Source: Pokkaliibacter plantistimulans (lineage in GTDB: Bacteria > Pseudomonadota > Gammaproteobacteria > Pseudomonadales > Balneatricaceae). From it: a DNA stretch of 56,887 nucleotides. The position numbers and the translations under genes are program-made. The stretch covers positions 1 to 56,887 of the forward strand of contig NZ_LAPT01000017.1 in assembly GCF_003194385.1 (NCBI RefSeq), written 5' to 3'. A model generated the notes under the pieces. The model saw only the letters and a program-made list of their open reading frames with translations. It did not search any database and was not told where the DNA came from. This document shows, piece by piece, positions 43,368-52,481 of this stretch. The first letter of the stretch is position 1. Every line of letters starts with the position of its first letter.

Positions 43368-45511
43368 GTAACATTGCTGAAATTCGTGAAAAAATAAAGT
43401 CACAGAAGTGGACTGACGATCCTTTCTCTTTGCTTTCTGATATAGCTAGTATTTGTTCCTCTAACATCAATATGGGTCGTGATCTCGTGATCCGTGCTCT
43501 CGAAAACCAAGATTCCCTTGGTCTCGCCTATAGAGAAATACTTAATGATCTAACTATGCAAGTAGGACTTTATCCATATGTTTCAAATCTTGGAGATCTA
43601 TCGTTAAGAAATGCGCTTATGCATGCTGCGCATAGGGCTGATGGCATAATGGGAGACTATGTTCTACATAGATCACAGGCTCGTGTCTTGCACTGGCTCA
43701 TGTCAGGAAGTTCCGTCATCTTGAGTGCCCCAACCTCATTCGGTAAAAGCCTGTTAATTGATATAATTATTTCGGCTAAAAAGTTTGACAATGTTGTTTT
43801 GATTGTTCCAACGCTAGCGCTTGTAGAAGAAACGAGACGAAGGATGTCGAGGTTTGTTGAAGAATATTCGATAGTCACTTCTAGCAACCAAAAAATTACA
43901 GAAAGAAATATCTTTGTCCTTACGCAAGAGCGTTATCTTTCTATGGAGGAAGAAATTCCTGAAGCTGACTTCTTTGTCATAGATGAATTCTACAAGTTGT
44001 CTATATCAAATGATGGAGGGCGATCCACACTTTTAAATCAGGCGTTCCTCCGACTGTGCAATACTGGAGCTCAGTTTTATTTATTGGGCCCTTCAATTAA
44101 GTCCATACCAGACGTCGTAAAAGAAAAACTAAACTGTAAATTTCTTGTAGAAGACTTTCAAACTGTAGCCATTGAGCTTCACTTTCTGAGGAAAAAACCA
44201 AACAGAAATGAAGCATTGGCCAAGCTTTTGGATGAAATTGAAGGCCAAACGATGGTTTACTGTCAATCTCCTGCAAGCACCAGAAAGTTAATCAAATCAT
44301 ATCTTGATATACGGAAGCTGGAAATAACTCAAGACCAAGAGCTTTTGGAGGCGGCAAAGTGGACTTCTGAAAATTACCATGATAAGTGGTTAGTATCCGT
44401 AGCTCTTCGGCACGGAATCGGAATTCATCATGGACGACTCCCGCGCTCACTTGGTCGTTTTATGATTCGTGCGTTCGAAGAAGGCAAGATAAAGGTATTA
44501 CTCTGTACATCTACGCTAATTGAGGGGGTAAATACTTCTGCTAAAAATGTAGTTATTTATGACAATAAACTTAATAAAAAATCCCTAGATTTTTTCACGT
44601 TTAGTAATATCAAAGGGCGAACAGGTCGAATGTTTCGTCATTTCATTGGAAATATCTTTGTCTTTGATGCTCCTCCTGAAGAAGAGCTTCCTTTTGTCGA
44701 TATGCCGGCCATCAACCCTGGAGAGAACACTCCAAGCAGTCTACTTATTAATCTTCCTGCGAAAGATATTCCAGCGTCTCTTAGAGAAAAAGTTGAAACT
44801 ATACTAAATCAAAAGCTTCTTCCGATTGAGCTTCTCAAGAGACACTCTGGCATCGAACCTGAATATCTATTGGATACTGCAAATCACTTGCTAAAATCTA
44901 GCTATCGAGATTTAGAGAGATTTGCGTGGTCTTCAAAGCCTCAATACGATGACATCAAACTAACTTCTGAAATTATCTGGACGCAACTAGGCGGGGCGCC
45001 GTCAGCCAGACAGGGCGCTATGCGCAGTGCAAGCATGATGACTCTATGGGTGTGGAAGCTGTATGCATCTCGCAATGTTCCACGATTTAGGAGGGAAATG
45101 ATATCAAACCAAATAGTGCGGAATACCTCTCCAGATGAGGCAGTGGAAAATGTACTTGCTTTTTTGAGGGGCTGGGCATCATTCAATTATCCTAAATATT
45201 TGATAGCACTTAATGACGTTGCGAATCATGTGCTGCAATTAAAGGGGTTACGCTCATGCAATTATTTACCTTTTGCCATGACGATTGAGCATCTATTTCA
45301 GCCTTCATCTTTTTCTGCACTTGAAGAATATGGACTGCCCACTGAAATTTCAGAGAAATTTTTGAATGAGCGGATTTTTAAGAAAGACGATTCTCTAGAT
45401 GTTGTTGTGAATAACCTGCGTAACCGAGAGCTTAGTCGTTTTGGCGATAGCGTATTTGAAAAGAGAGTCATTGAAGACTTTCAGCGGGGTATCGGTGCAA
45501 AAATCGGCTAA
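43364..45511 (+). CDS. hamB: HamB, Hachiman defence helicase
   Basis: 715 residues, superfamily 2 helicase. Walker A at about 119-126 (SAPTSFGKS), Walker B variant VIDEFYKLS (about 206-214) in place of DEAD/DEAH, then LLCTSTLIEGVNTSAKNVVIYDN and NIKGRTGRMFRHFIG as motifs V and VI. The C-terminal 250 residues are helical with no motif I can name. In the known system HamB binds HamA and loads on DNA. Length is somewhat short for some HamB proteins but all helicase motifs are present. Base composition is AT-rich, unlike the flanking siderophore genes. Confidence 0.88.
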   Translation: MSNIAEIREKIKSQKWTDDPFSLLSDIASICSSNINMGRDLVIRALENQDSLGLAYREILNDLTMQVGLYPYVSNLGDLSLRNALMHAAHRADGIMGDYVLHRSQARVLHWLMSGSSVILSAPTSFGKSLLIDIIISAKKFDNVVLIVPTLALVEETRRRMSRFVEEYSIVTSSNQKITERNIFVLTQERYLSMEEEIPEADFFVIDEFYKLSISNDGGRSTLLNQAFLRLCNTGAQFYLLGPSIKSIPDVVKEKLNCKFLVEDFQTVAIELHFLRKKPNRNEALAKLLDEIEGQTMVYCQSPASTRKLIKSYLDIRKLEITQDQELLEAAKWTSENYHDKWLVSVALRHGIGIHHGRLPRSLGRFMIRAFEEGKIKVLLCTSTLIEGVNTSAKNVVIYDNKLNKKSLDFFTFSNIKGRTGRMFRHFIGNIFVFDAPPEEELPFVDMPAINPGENTPSSLLINLPAKDIPASLREKVETILNQKLLPIELLKRHSGIEPEYLLDTANHLLKSSYRDLERFAWSSKPQYDDIKLTSEIIWTQLGGAPSARQGAMRSASMMTLWVWKLYASRNVPRFRREMISNQIVRNTSPDEAVENVLAFLRGWASFNYPKYLIALNDVANHVLQLKGLRSCNYLPFAMTIEHLFQPSSFSALEEYGLPTEISEKFLNERIFKKDDSLDVVVNNLRNRELSRFGDSVFEKRVIEDFQRGIGAKIG

Positions 45512-45544
45512 AAAAGCGCTGCTGTCGGACAGTTTTTACGCTGC

Positions 45545-45577
45545 GCTCCAAATTTTCTGTAGAGCGCGGCGTTATGT
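45545..45577 (+). other. Degenerate attC-like site after HamB
   Basis: GCTGCGCTC and GAGCGCGGC form a stem around CAAATTTTCTGTA, with GTTATGT just to the right (45573-45579), a common attC core variant. The left core arm is poor (TTTTTAC instead of an AAC-ending core), so it is a decayed or doubtful site. Confidence 0.4.
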
Positions 45578-45601
45578 GTAAAAAAGAATCGAGACCTGAT
45601 C

Positions 45602-45940
45602 ATGGCTATAGAAATTGATATTGACGAATTAACGGAAGAAGAACTTGTTTCTTTAAATCATAGAATTGTTGAGAGACTAAAATTTATCGAATCATTTCAT
45701 AATCATAAAGAAATGATGCAATTTTCTCCTGGTGAACAGGTGAGTTTCCAGCCTCCGGGGCGTGACCGCCAAATAGGCATACTTACAAAATTCAACAAGA
45801 AAACGGTTACGGTCATTACTGAGTCTGGTCAAAAATGGAACGTGTCGCCTCAACTGATAAGTAAGGTAAAGACGGTCAAGCCAAATAAAAACAAATCTGG
45901 CAAGGTGGTCGCATTGCATGGTTCAAACAAAAACAGATAA
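45602..45940 (+). CDS. Hypothetical cassette-type protein with an SH3-like middle
   Basis: 112 residues. An acidic helical N-terminus (IDIDELTEEELVSLNHRIVERLKFI) precedes a segment FSPGEQVSFQPPGRDRQIGILTKFNKKTVTVITESGQKWNVSPQLI that looks like a small beta-barrel of KOW/SH3 type, often nucleic-acid or ribosome binding, and a basic tail. Not recognised by name. Its stop overlaps a half attC (AGATAAC), fitting a third cassette. Confidence 0.65.
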   Translation: MAIEIDIDELTEEELVSLNHRIVERLKFIESFHNHKEMMQFSPGEQVSFQPPGRDRQIGILTKFNKKTVTVITESGQKWNVSPQLISKVKTVKPNKNKSGKVVALHGSNKNR

Positions 45941-45967
45941 CAAGTTACTCAAGTGCACTCCGGCCGG
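45934..45967 (+). other. Left half of an attC, truncated
   Basis: AGATAACAAG followed by TTACTCAAGTGCACTCCGG has the look of the left arm of a long attC. The matching right arm and GTTRRRY core are missing; instead the sequence changes to GGGCATTGTTGCATAAATAG, which resembles IS5-family terminal repeats. Suggests loss of the array end by insertion or deletion. Confidence 0.4.
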
Positions 45968-45984
45968 GCATTGTTGCATAAATA

Positions 45985-46120
45985 GAGCACAGCTTGCTTT
46001 CGGTCAGAAGATGGCGTAACTATTTTTGTTAATGGTCTGCCAACATTAAAATATCGCAACGATGGCGCTGTGATTTATTTGCCATCAAATACAGTATTAG
46101 GTCTTTGGTTCTCAGCGTGA
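45985..46120 (+). pseudogene. C-terminal gene remnant
   Basis: One frame reads SEDGVTIFVNGLPTLKYRNDGAVIYLPSNTVLGLWFSA and ends at TGA 46118-46120, with a stop upstream in the same frame and no start. It reads like the tail of a lost gene. Unrecognised. Confidence 0.3.
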
Positions 46121-46165
46121 ATAAGAATTGAAAAACACCAGCAGGTATTGCAATTCACACGATAA

Positions 46166-46198
46166 TAAAGAAAGGGCCTTTTCGGCCCTTTCTTTATT
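46166..46198. terminator. Bidirectional rho-independent terminator
   Basis: AAAGAAAGGGCC-TTTT-GGCCCTTTCTTT is a perfect long stem with A- and T-rich flanks on both sides. It ends the receptor gene on the minus strand and the cassette region on the plus strand. Confidence 0.88.
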
Positions 46199-46234
46199 TC
46201 TGCTGAAACTACTTTCTTAGTCAGAGAACTCTTA

Positions 46235-48373
46235 TCAGAATTTCGTTTCCACCGAGAAGGCGACAGTACGGGGTGATCCCAGATAGTAGGGGCTCAGCCA
46301 GTAATCCTTGTCGGTGACGTTCTTCACATTCATGCGCAGGGTAACCGGGGTTTTGAACTGGTTAAGTTCATAACGAGCACCGATATCGCCGATGGTGTAG
46401 GACGGCAGCTTATAGTTGTTGGTGGTATCAATATATTGAGAGCCGGTGTAGTAGACCCCGGCAGTCGCAGTCAAGCCGGGTACCGCACTGATCGCGTATT
46501 CGCCGTACACCTTGGCCATCACTTCAGGCACGGCCACAGGTTGATTACCTTCTATACCGGATTGGGTGTCTTCCACCTTGGCGTCAAGCAGGGTTACGCC
46601 ACCCATCAGTGTCAGCTTGTTGGTGACCTTGCCGCTGGTGGTCAGTTCAATACCGCGGTGTCTCTCACGACCATTACGCGCATAGGTGCTGGCACTGGTC
46701 AGATAGTCATAAGGCTTGTCGATATCAAACAGTGCTACGGTCACCAGACTGCCACCCAGCTCGGCTTTGGCACCGATTTCATACTGTTCGCTGATAGCTG
46801 GGGGAAGTGGTGAGTCAGATGTGCTGCCACCACCGGCCTCTACACCTTTCATATAACTGGCATAGGTGCTGAGCCAGGGCATGGGTTTGTATACCAGAGA
46901 CAGACTGGGCGTGGTTTTGCTTTCGTCATAATTCTTGGGAGTGCCAGATGCACTGGCTTTATAGGTGGAATCAATCGACGTATAGGTAGCACCCGCCAGT
47001 ACTTCCCACTGGTCATTCAGCTTGATCTGATCACCAATGGTAACGTTATCCATTTTGGTATGAGTACCCATATATTCCTCATCACTGGTGGAATAAGCGG
47101 GTAAATCAAAATAATTCAGTGTTGGCCAGCTCTCACGCTGGGTATATACGGGAACAGTGGTACTTTGGGTTCGCAACCATTTGTTGTCTACACCTGATAG
47201 TCCGGTCGTCAGCGTGTGTTCAACAGACCCTGTATTGAATTTTGAATCGAGATAGAGGTAGTAGGAGTTTTCTTTGATATGTGAAGCCCCAGTCAATGAC
47301 AATGCGGGGATCAAATCCACGGTACCGAAGGCATTGGTAAGAACGTTGCTACTGCTGAGTACGGTATCACGCCGGTTCTCGGTGTAAGCGTAGGCTCCAC
47401 GAACGGAAAATATATCGTTGATATCCCAAGTCACCTTGCTGGCAATGCGATCAGTGGTGAGCTTGTCTGTTACCCACTTTTGTGACCAGTTTTTGTTGGT
47501 ATCCAGTGTGGTTGGCTCCAGTCCCAATTGCCAGAAAGTGGTCCCTCGCTCTGTTCGATTGTTGTTATGGCTGGCATCAATCTCTGCTGTCACTTTATCG
47601 GTAACTTTCCATTCCAGTGCGCCGTCGATATTGGTTTCCGAAACGTTATTCCCGTCGATCGCCGTATCACCATTGCGTGTCATCACATTCAGGCGATAGG
47701 CAAGGGTATCGGTCTGGTTCAGTGAGCCGCCGAGGTCTGCATGGGCAAAGTAGTTGCTGCCACCGTAATTACCGACGGTGACATTGGTAATGCGCTCATA
47801 GACTGGCTTTTTCAGCTGGTAGTTGATAAATCCGCCAGGCAGGGCCGCACCGTAGAGAAAGCCCGACAGACCATTTAAGACTTCAATATTTTCAATATTG
47901 CTGGTGGGTATACGTTTGAGATACAGGGTGCGCAGGCCATCGATAGCGACGGAGCCGGAAGTGGAATAGACGGAAAAGCCACGGATATTCATGTTCTGCA
48001 TGGAGTTGGAACTATCCGGGGCAACAATATTGACCGAGGCATTGCGGGTCAGCAGATCATCGGGTGAAGAGGCGATCTGGTTCTGGATAACTTCCTTGGA
48101 AATCACCTGTACCGAATAGGGCGTATCCTTCAGTTCCCGGTTTTTCAGGAAGCCGATATCGGTGGCGGTATCGACCTTGTAACCATCTTCCGCGCCGCCC
48201 TGTGCTTTCAGTGCTTCCGAGCTGACATCCAGCGTCGGCAGCTCCAGCGTGGTTTCGCCAGTGCTGGCAGCCAGTGCATGGCCAGTTACACCGAGGCTCA
48301 ATAGCAGGGCTTGGGTGACGGCCAGACTGAGAGGGGTCTTCCTCAGGGCGGTGAAGGGTACAGCTGATTTCAT
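46235..48373 (-). CDS. TonB-dependent ferric-siderophore outer-membrane receptor
   Basis: 712 residues. A signal peptide (through ALAAS near residue 37) is followed by a plug domain: KDTPYSVQVISKEVIQNQ, DDLLTRNASVNI, NIRGFSVYSTSGSVAIDGLRT and IENIEVLNGLSGFLYG-GGFINYQLKKP, then a beta-barrel ending in aromatic FSVETKF. This is the FhuA/FhuE/FpvA-type siderophore receptor class that imports the iron-loaded ligand with TonB energy. There is no N-terminal signalling extension, so it does not directly signal to an ECF sigma factor. It lies downstream of the ABC genes, with its own 247-base leader. Ligand is inferred to be the product of the neighbouring NRPS. Confidence 0.93.
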   Translation of the reverse strand: MKSAVPFTALRKTPLSLAVTQALLLSLGVTGHALAASTGETTLELPTLDVSSEALKAQGGAEDGYKVDTATDIGFLKNRELKDTPYSVQVISKEVIQNQIASSPDDLLTRNASVNIVAPDSSNSMQNMNIRGFSVYSTSGSVAIDGLRTLYLKRIPTSNIENIEVLNGLSGFLYGAALPGGFINYQLKKPVYERITNVTVGNYGGSNYFAHADLGGSLNQTDTLAYRLNVMTRNGDTAIDGNNVSETNIDGALEWKVTDKVTAEIDASHNNNRTERGTTFWQLGLEPTTLDTNKNWSQKWVTDKLTTDRIASKVTWDINDIFSVRGAYAYTENRRDTVLSSSNVLTNAFGTVDLIPALSLTGASHIKENSYYLYLDSKFNTGSVEHTLTTGLSGVDNKWLRTQSTTVPVYTQRESWPTLNYFDLPAYSTSDEEYMGTHTKMDNVTIGDQIKLNDQWEVLAGATYTSIDSTYKASASGTPKNYDESKTTPSLSLVYKPMPWLSTYASYMKGVEAGGGSTSDSPLPPAISEQYEIGAKAELGGSLVTVALFDIDKPYDYLTSASTYARNGRERHRGIELTTSGKVTNKLTLMGGVTLLDAKVEDTQSGIEGNQPVAVPEVMAKVYGEYAISAVPGLTATAGVYYTGSQYIDTTNNYKLPSYTIGDIGARYELNQFKTPVTLRMNVKNVTDKDYWLSPYYLGSPRTVAFSVETKF

Positions 48374-48519
48374 GGAGTCAGGTCCTATAAGGCGTTATCA
48401 CGTTGCTCAACATGGTGGGGGGCGCCAAAACAGGTCTGTCGTTACTGTATTTTTGGGGAAATTGAACCCTTGCTGCCTGGGTTCGGCAAAGCGGTTAAGG
48501 CGCCACAGATTAGGAGACG

Positions 48520-48538
48520 AATACAAATCGTTATTATT
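48520..48538. promoter_or_regulatory. Candidate Fur box upstream of the receptor
   Basis: On the minus strand AATAATAACGATTTGTATT resembles the A/T-rich hexamer repeats of Fur operators. It is about 150 bases before the receptor start. The match to the consensus is modest. The rest of the 48374-48620 gap holds no gene. Confidence 0.35.
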
Positions 48539-48620
48539 TAGGATTTTGATGACGCATTGTTGAGAGCGCTGACCCGCCCCTGACGGGAGAAGGGTCGTCA
48601 TCCTGAATCGTCGCTGCTGT

Positions 48621-49445
48621 CTAGCAGGCTAGTGCCACGGTATGGCCGGTACCCGGCTGGCGAATCACTTCCATCTTCAGGCCGTAGATGGCCTGCAACT
48701 GTTCCGGCGTCATGATCTTTTCTGCCGTGCCGCGTGCGATCATCCTGCCGGAATGCAGGGCGATGATTTCATCACAGTAACGGGCGGCCAGATTGACGTC
48801 GTGCAGCACCACGATCACCCCCAGCCCCTTTTCCTGCGACAGTCGCTGCACCAGTGCCAGCACGTCGATCTGGTGGGCAATATCCAGCGCCGAGATCGGC
48901 TCATCCAGTAGCAGGCATTCGGTGTCCTGTGCGACCAGCATGGCCAGCCAGACCCGCTGGCGCTCGCCGCCTGACAGGGTATCGACCAGCTGATCTGCCA
49001 GTGCGGTCACGTCGGTCAGCGCCATGGCTTCTTCCACCTTGTCGGCATCCTGCTTGCCAAAGCGGCCTAGTGCGCCGTGCCAGGGATAACGCCCTAGGGC
49101 AATCAGCTCGCGCACCGACAGGCCGGTGGCTGCCGGGGTGTACTGCGGCAAATAGGCGACCTTGCGGGCAAAGTCACGTTCGCTCCAGCGTTGCAGGGGC
49201 TTTTCCTCGAAGCGGGCGGTGCCGCCGCTGGCCTGTTGCTGACGGGCCAGAATTTTCAGCAGGGTGGATTTCCCTGAGCCGTTGTGGCCGATCAGGCCGA
49301 TGATCTTGCGGGCGGGCAGTGCCAGCGTCAGCGGTGCCAGCAGCTGCCGACCGGGAACGTCGAAGCTGACCTTATCGAGGGTAAAAAGGTGCAGGGGGCG
49401 GCTGGTGTTGGGCGTCGTCTCGGCTGAGTTCATGGCTGGGTTCAT
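48621..49445 (-). CDS. Ferric-siderophore ABC transporter ATPase, FhuC-like
   Basis: About 274 residues from ATG 49445 (MNPAMNSAETT); a TTG at 49505 would add 20 residues without a ribosome site. Walker A GHNGSGKST, Q-loop YLPQYTP, signature LSGGERQR, Walker B ECLLLDEP and the H-loop VLHDVN are all present. This type powers import of iron-siderophore complexes from the periplasm. It follows the reductase gene on the same strand in an uptake operon. Confidence 0.92.
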   Translation of the reverse strand: MNPAMNSAETTPNTSRPLHLFTLDKVSFDVPGRQLLAPLTLALPARKIIGLIGHNGSGKSTLLKILARQQQASGGTARFEEKPLQRWSERDFARKVAYLPQYTPAATGLSVRELIALGRYPWHGALGRFGKQDADKVEEAMALTDVTALADQLVDTLSGGERQRVWLAMLVAQDTECLLLDEPISALDIAHQIDVLALVQRLSQEKGLGVIVVLHDVNLAARYCDEIIALHSGRMIARGTAEKIMTPEQLQAIYGLKMEVIRQPGTGHTVALAC

Positions 49446-49522
49446 CGCTGAGTTCCGGGAGTGCTCTGCAGCCGGAAGCTGCAGAGGAGTACGAATACGC
49501 GGCAAGCGGATACGCGCCTGCT

Positions 49523-50443
49523 TTAGTTATCGGCTTTGCGGCGCCAGTAAGGGACGCCGAGCAGGCGCTCTTTGGGCCAGTGGCGATCAGCCAGTGCGGC
49601 TGCCTGACAGCGGCGCAGCAGCTCGTATTCACCGGCCACCCAGATAAAGCCACTGTCGGGCTGTTCGGGGAAGCGGACACTGGCCAGCGCCTGTGGCAGA
49701 TCTGACAGGCCGCTGTCTTCATAAGCAACACCAGCGTCATGATCAGCGCTAGGGCTGTCAGCGACGCTATGGTTATCAGCAGCGCGATTGCTGCTAGCAA
49801 GGTTACTGTTGCGATAGTGCCACTGCACCGGCAGGCCGGGATGGCTGGGCATTACCACCTCACAGCCGGGGCGGGAAACTTCAATATGCACACTGCCCTG
49901 ACAATGGGCCGGCAGGTTGTCGAGCAGGCGGGCGATGGCGGGCAGGGCGGTTTCATCCCCCGCCAGCAGATACCAGTCGGCAGGCTTGACGCTAAAACCA
50001 CAGGGGCCGGACATGGCGCAGCGGTCACCGGGTTTGGCGGCTCGGGCAAAGTTGGAGGCCGGGCCCGCATGGCCATGGGTCACAAAGTCGATATCCACCT
50101 CGCCGCGGGCGACATCCAGACGACGGATGGTGTAGTAACGCATGGTGACGTTATTGGCACCCTGCGTTTTAGTGAGCTGCGGGCGGCCTTCTTCATCGGC
50201 AGTGGGCCACTCGCAGGGGAGTGACAGGTCCACTGGCACATAGAAACGGACATGCAGGTTATCGAGGGTGTCGAAGGGTGACAGGTCTTCGCCCTGTAGT
50301 GTCAGGCGCCGCATTTCCGGCGACAGCACTTCACTGCGTAGCACCGTCAGCGGGCGGTAGAGATTCTGCGGGGCTTCGGCAGTAGCCGGGGTGGCGTCGG
50401 CCTGCGATGGCTCGCTTTGGGAAACAGCAGTCTGGCTATTCAT
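49523..50443 (-). CDS. Siderophore-interacting protein, FAD-dependent ferric-siderophore reductase
   Basis: 306 residues. FAD-binding region with MRYYTIRRLD and the DFVTHG-GPASNFARAAKPGD stretch, nucleotide-binding LLAGDETALPAIARLLDNLP, and the family ending GVPYWRRKADN. ViuB/YqjH-type proteins reduce Fe(III) in the imported complex so iron is released in the cytoplasm. An Asn/Ser/Asp-rich insert at about residues 213-245 (NLASSNRAADNHSVADSPSADHD) lengthens the loop before the last domain. GAGGAC precedes the ATG. It lies between the permease and ATPase genes. Confidence 0.92.
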   Translation of the reverse strand: MNSQTAVSQSEPSQADATPATAEAPQNLYRPLTVLRSEVLSPEMRRLTLQGEDLSPFDTLDNLHVRFYVPVDLSLPCEWPTADEEGRPQLTKTQGANNVTMRYYTIRRLDVARGEVDIDFVTHGHAGPASNFARAAKPGDRCAMSGPCGFSVKPADWYLLAGDETALPAIARLLDNLPAHCQGSVHIEVSRPGCEVVMPSHPGLPVQWHYRNSNLASSNRAADNHSVADSPSADHDAGVAYEDSGLSDLPQALASVRFPEQPDSGFIWVAGEYELLRRCQAAALADRHWPKERLLGVPYWRRKADN

Positions 50444-50459
50444 GGTACGTCCTCGGGCG

Positions 50460-52481
50460 TCAGGTGCGTCGGGCGATCAGATGCAGCAGGAAGGGGCCAC
50501 CGATAATGGCCGCCAGCAACCCGGCAGGAATCTGGAAGGGGAAAATCAGGGTGCGGCCCAGCCAGTCCGATACCAGCAGAACCAGACCGCCAAACAGGGT
50601 AGCGACCAGCAGCTGGCTACCGGCCCGCTGAAAACCGGCCATACGGGCAAAGTGTGGCCCCATCAGACCGACAAAACTCAGCGGGCCAACACTGATGGTG
50701 GCAGCGGCCGTCAGGATGGCGGTTAGCAACAAAAGGCTGAGGCTGGCAGCCCGGCGGTTGAGGCCAAGGCTGGCGGCGGTCTGTACTCCCAGTGGCAGCA
50801 GGGTCAGCCAGCGGGCAATCAGTGGTATCAGTGCCATCCCCACCAGCAGCACCAGCACAGACCACAGGGCTTCAGCAGCGACCACGTGATAGGTCGACCC
50901 CGCCAGCCAGGAGAGCAGCTGCCCGAGGCGTGGGTCCTGGGCGGATTTCAGCACCGCCATGATCAGACCGGAAACCGAGCTGATCGCCACGCCAGCCAGC
51001 AGCAGGCGAGAGCCGGAGAAATGTTCGCGGCGGGACAGCAGTAACATCCCCAGCAGGACCAGCAGTGCACCGGCTGCACCGGCACCAATCTGCATGGCGC
51101 GGGTCGGTGCCACCGCGGTAAACATCAGCACGATAACGCCGAGCATGGCGCCGGAGGCAATGCCCAGCACTTCCGGGGCGGCCATGGGATTGCCGGTCAT
51201 CCGCTGCAGAATGCCACCGGCCAGTGCCAGCATGGCACCGCCGCAGAACGCCGCGACAGCGCGGGGATAGCGCAGCTGCAGCAGCCCCTGACTGAGTTCA
51301 TCGGTGCTGGCCAGCCAGTGCCAGCCGCTGGCGTCGTGACCTGCACAAAGGGCGACCCACAGCAGGACCGGCACCAGCAGCAACAGGCTGAGAGTAATCA
51401 GCAGCGGGCGCTGTACCCGGCGCACGGCCTGACTGGCGCTGTGCAGCAGGGGTTGTGCTTCCTTCAACCGGGGCAGTAACACCAGCAGCAGCGGCGCGCC
51501 GAGCAGGGCGGTCATGGCGCCGGTGGGGAAGGCGCGATAGGTGGTGGGCAGCAGTTGCACCAGCTGATCGGTGGTCAGCAGCAGCAAGGCGCCACAGACC
51601 GGCGACCACAGCAGCTGTTGCCCCAGACGACGGGCACCGAGCAGGCGGGCAACGGCAGGCGCTGCCAGCCCGATAAAGCTGATCACCCCGACCACAGCAA
51701 CGGTCATGGCGGTAAGGGCCACCGACAGGGCCAGCGCGGCAAAGCGGAACCAGCTGACAGGCACGCCGAGCGAGCGGGCGCTGCTGTCATCCAGACCGAG
51801 AATGGTCAGTGGCCGCAACAGCACCAGTGCCAGTAGCGCCAGCACGCTCAGGCGCGGCAGCAGGTAGAGCGCACTGCTCCAGTCATTCTGATCGAGATAG
51901 CCCGCTCCCCACAGGAACAGACCAATCAGCATGTCGTGATTGAACAAGGCAATCACGGCGCTCAGGGTGCTGCAGTAGAGACTGACAATCAGCCCGGTCA
52001 GGGTGACGGTCACCGGCGACAGCCCCTGTCGCCAGGCCAGCCCCATCACCGCAAACAGGGCAATGCCTGCGCCGGCCATGGCCACCCAGAGCTTGCCGAT
52101 ATACAGCGCAGCAGGGAACCAGACCGTGGCGATGCTGAGGGCTAACTGGGCTCCGGCAGAAATACCGAGGGTGGCGGGTTCGGCCAGCGGGTTACGCAGC
52201 AGATGCTGAAAGATGGCACCGGCCAGCGCCAGTGCAGCTCCGGCCAGCACGGCCACCACCAGACGCGGCAGATAGGTAAAGTGCAGCATGACCTGATCGG
52301 TGGCGGTGGTATCAGGCTGGGTAATCGCCTGCCACCAGAGCGTGCCGGGCAGCTGCCGCTGAAAGTTGGCCCAGATCAGCAGCACACAGAGCAACAGGGC
52401 GCCGACACCCAACAGTGCAGGCAACAGGCGCACAGGCGTCGCGCGCAGCGGGGCGTTGCTGGCAACAGCGTGATCAACCAT
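50460..52481 (-). CDS. Ferric-siderophore permease, fused FhuB-like
   Basis: 673 residues, about 20 membrane helices in two repeated FecCD halves (first to about residue 335, second starting near RVQRPLLITLSLLLLVPVLL). Each half has the GAALALAG-IFQ-L-RNPLAEPATLG / GAMLALAGGILQRMTGNPMAAPEVLG motif that contacts the ATPase. Such fused permeases form the whole membrane channel for hydroxamate-type siderophores. It overlaps the binding-protein gene by eight bases. Confidence 0.93.
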   Translation of the reverse strand: MVDHAVASNAPLRATPVRLLPALLGVGALLLCVLLIWANFQRQLPGTLWWQAITQPDTTATDQVMLHFTYLPRLVVAVLAGAALALAGAIFQHLLRNPLAEPATLGISAGAQLALSIATVWFPAALYIGKLWVAMAGAGIALFAVMGLAWRQGLSPVTVTLTGLIVSLYCSTLSAVIALFNHDMLIGLFLWGAGYLDQNDWSSALYLLPRLSVLALLALVLLRPLTILGLDDSSARSLGVPVSWFRFAALALSVALTAMTVAVVGVISFIGLAAPAVARLLGARRLGQQLLWSPVCGALLLLTTDQLVQLLPTTYRAFPTGAMTALLGAPLLLVLLPRLKEAQPLLHSASQAVRRVQRPLLITLSLLLLVPVLLWVALCAGHDASGWHWLASTDELSQGLLQLRYPRAVAAFCGGAMLALAGGILQRMTGNPMAAPEVLGIASGAMLGVIVLMFTAVAPTRAMQIGAGAAGALLVLLGMLLLSRREHFSGSRLLLAGVAISSVSGLIMAVLKSAQDPRLGQLLSWLAGSTYHVVAAEALWSVLVLLVGMALIPLIARWLTLLPLGVQTAASLGLNRRAASLSLLLLTAILTAAATISVGPLSFVGLMGPHFARMAGFQRAGSQLLVATLFGGLVLLVSDWLGRTLIFPFQIPAGLLAAIIGGPFLLHLIARRT

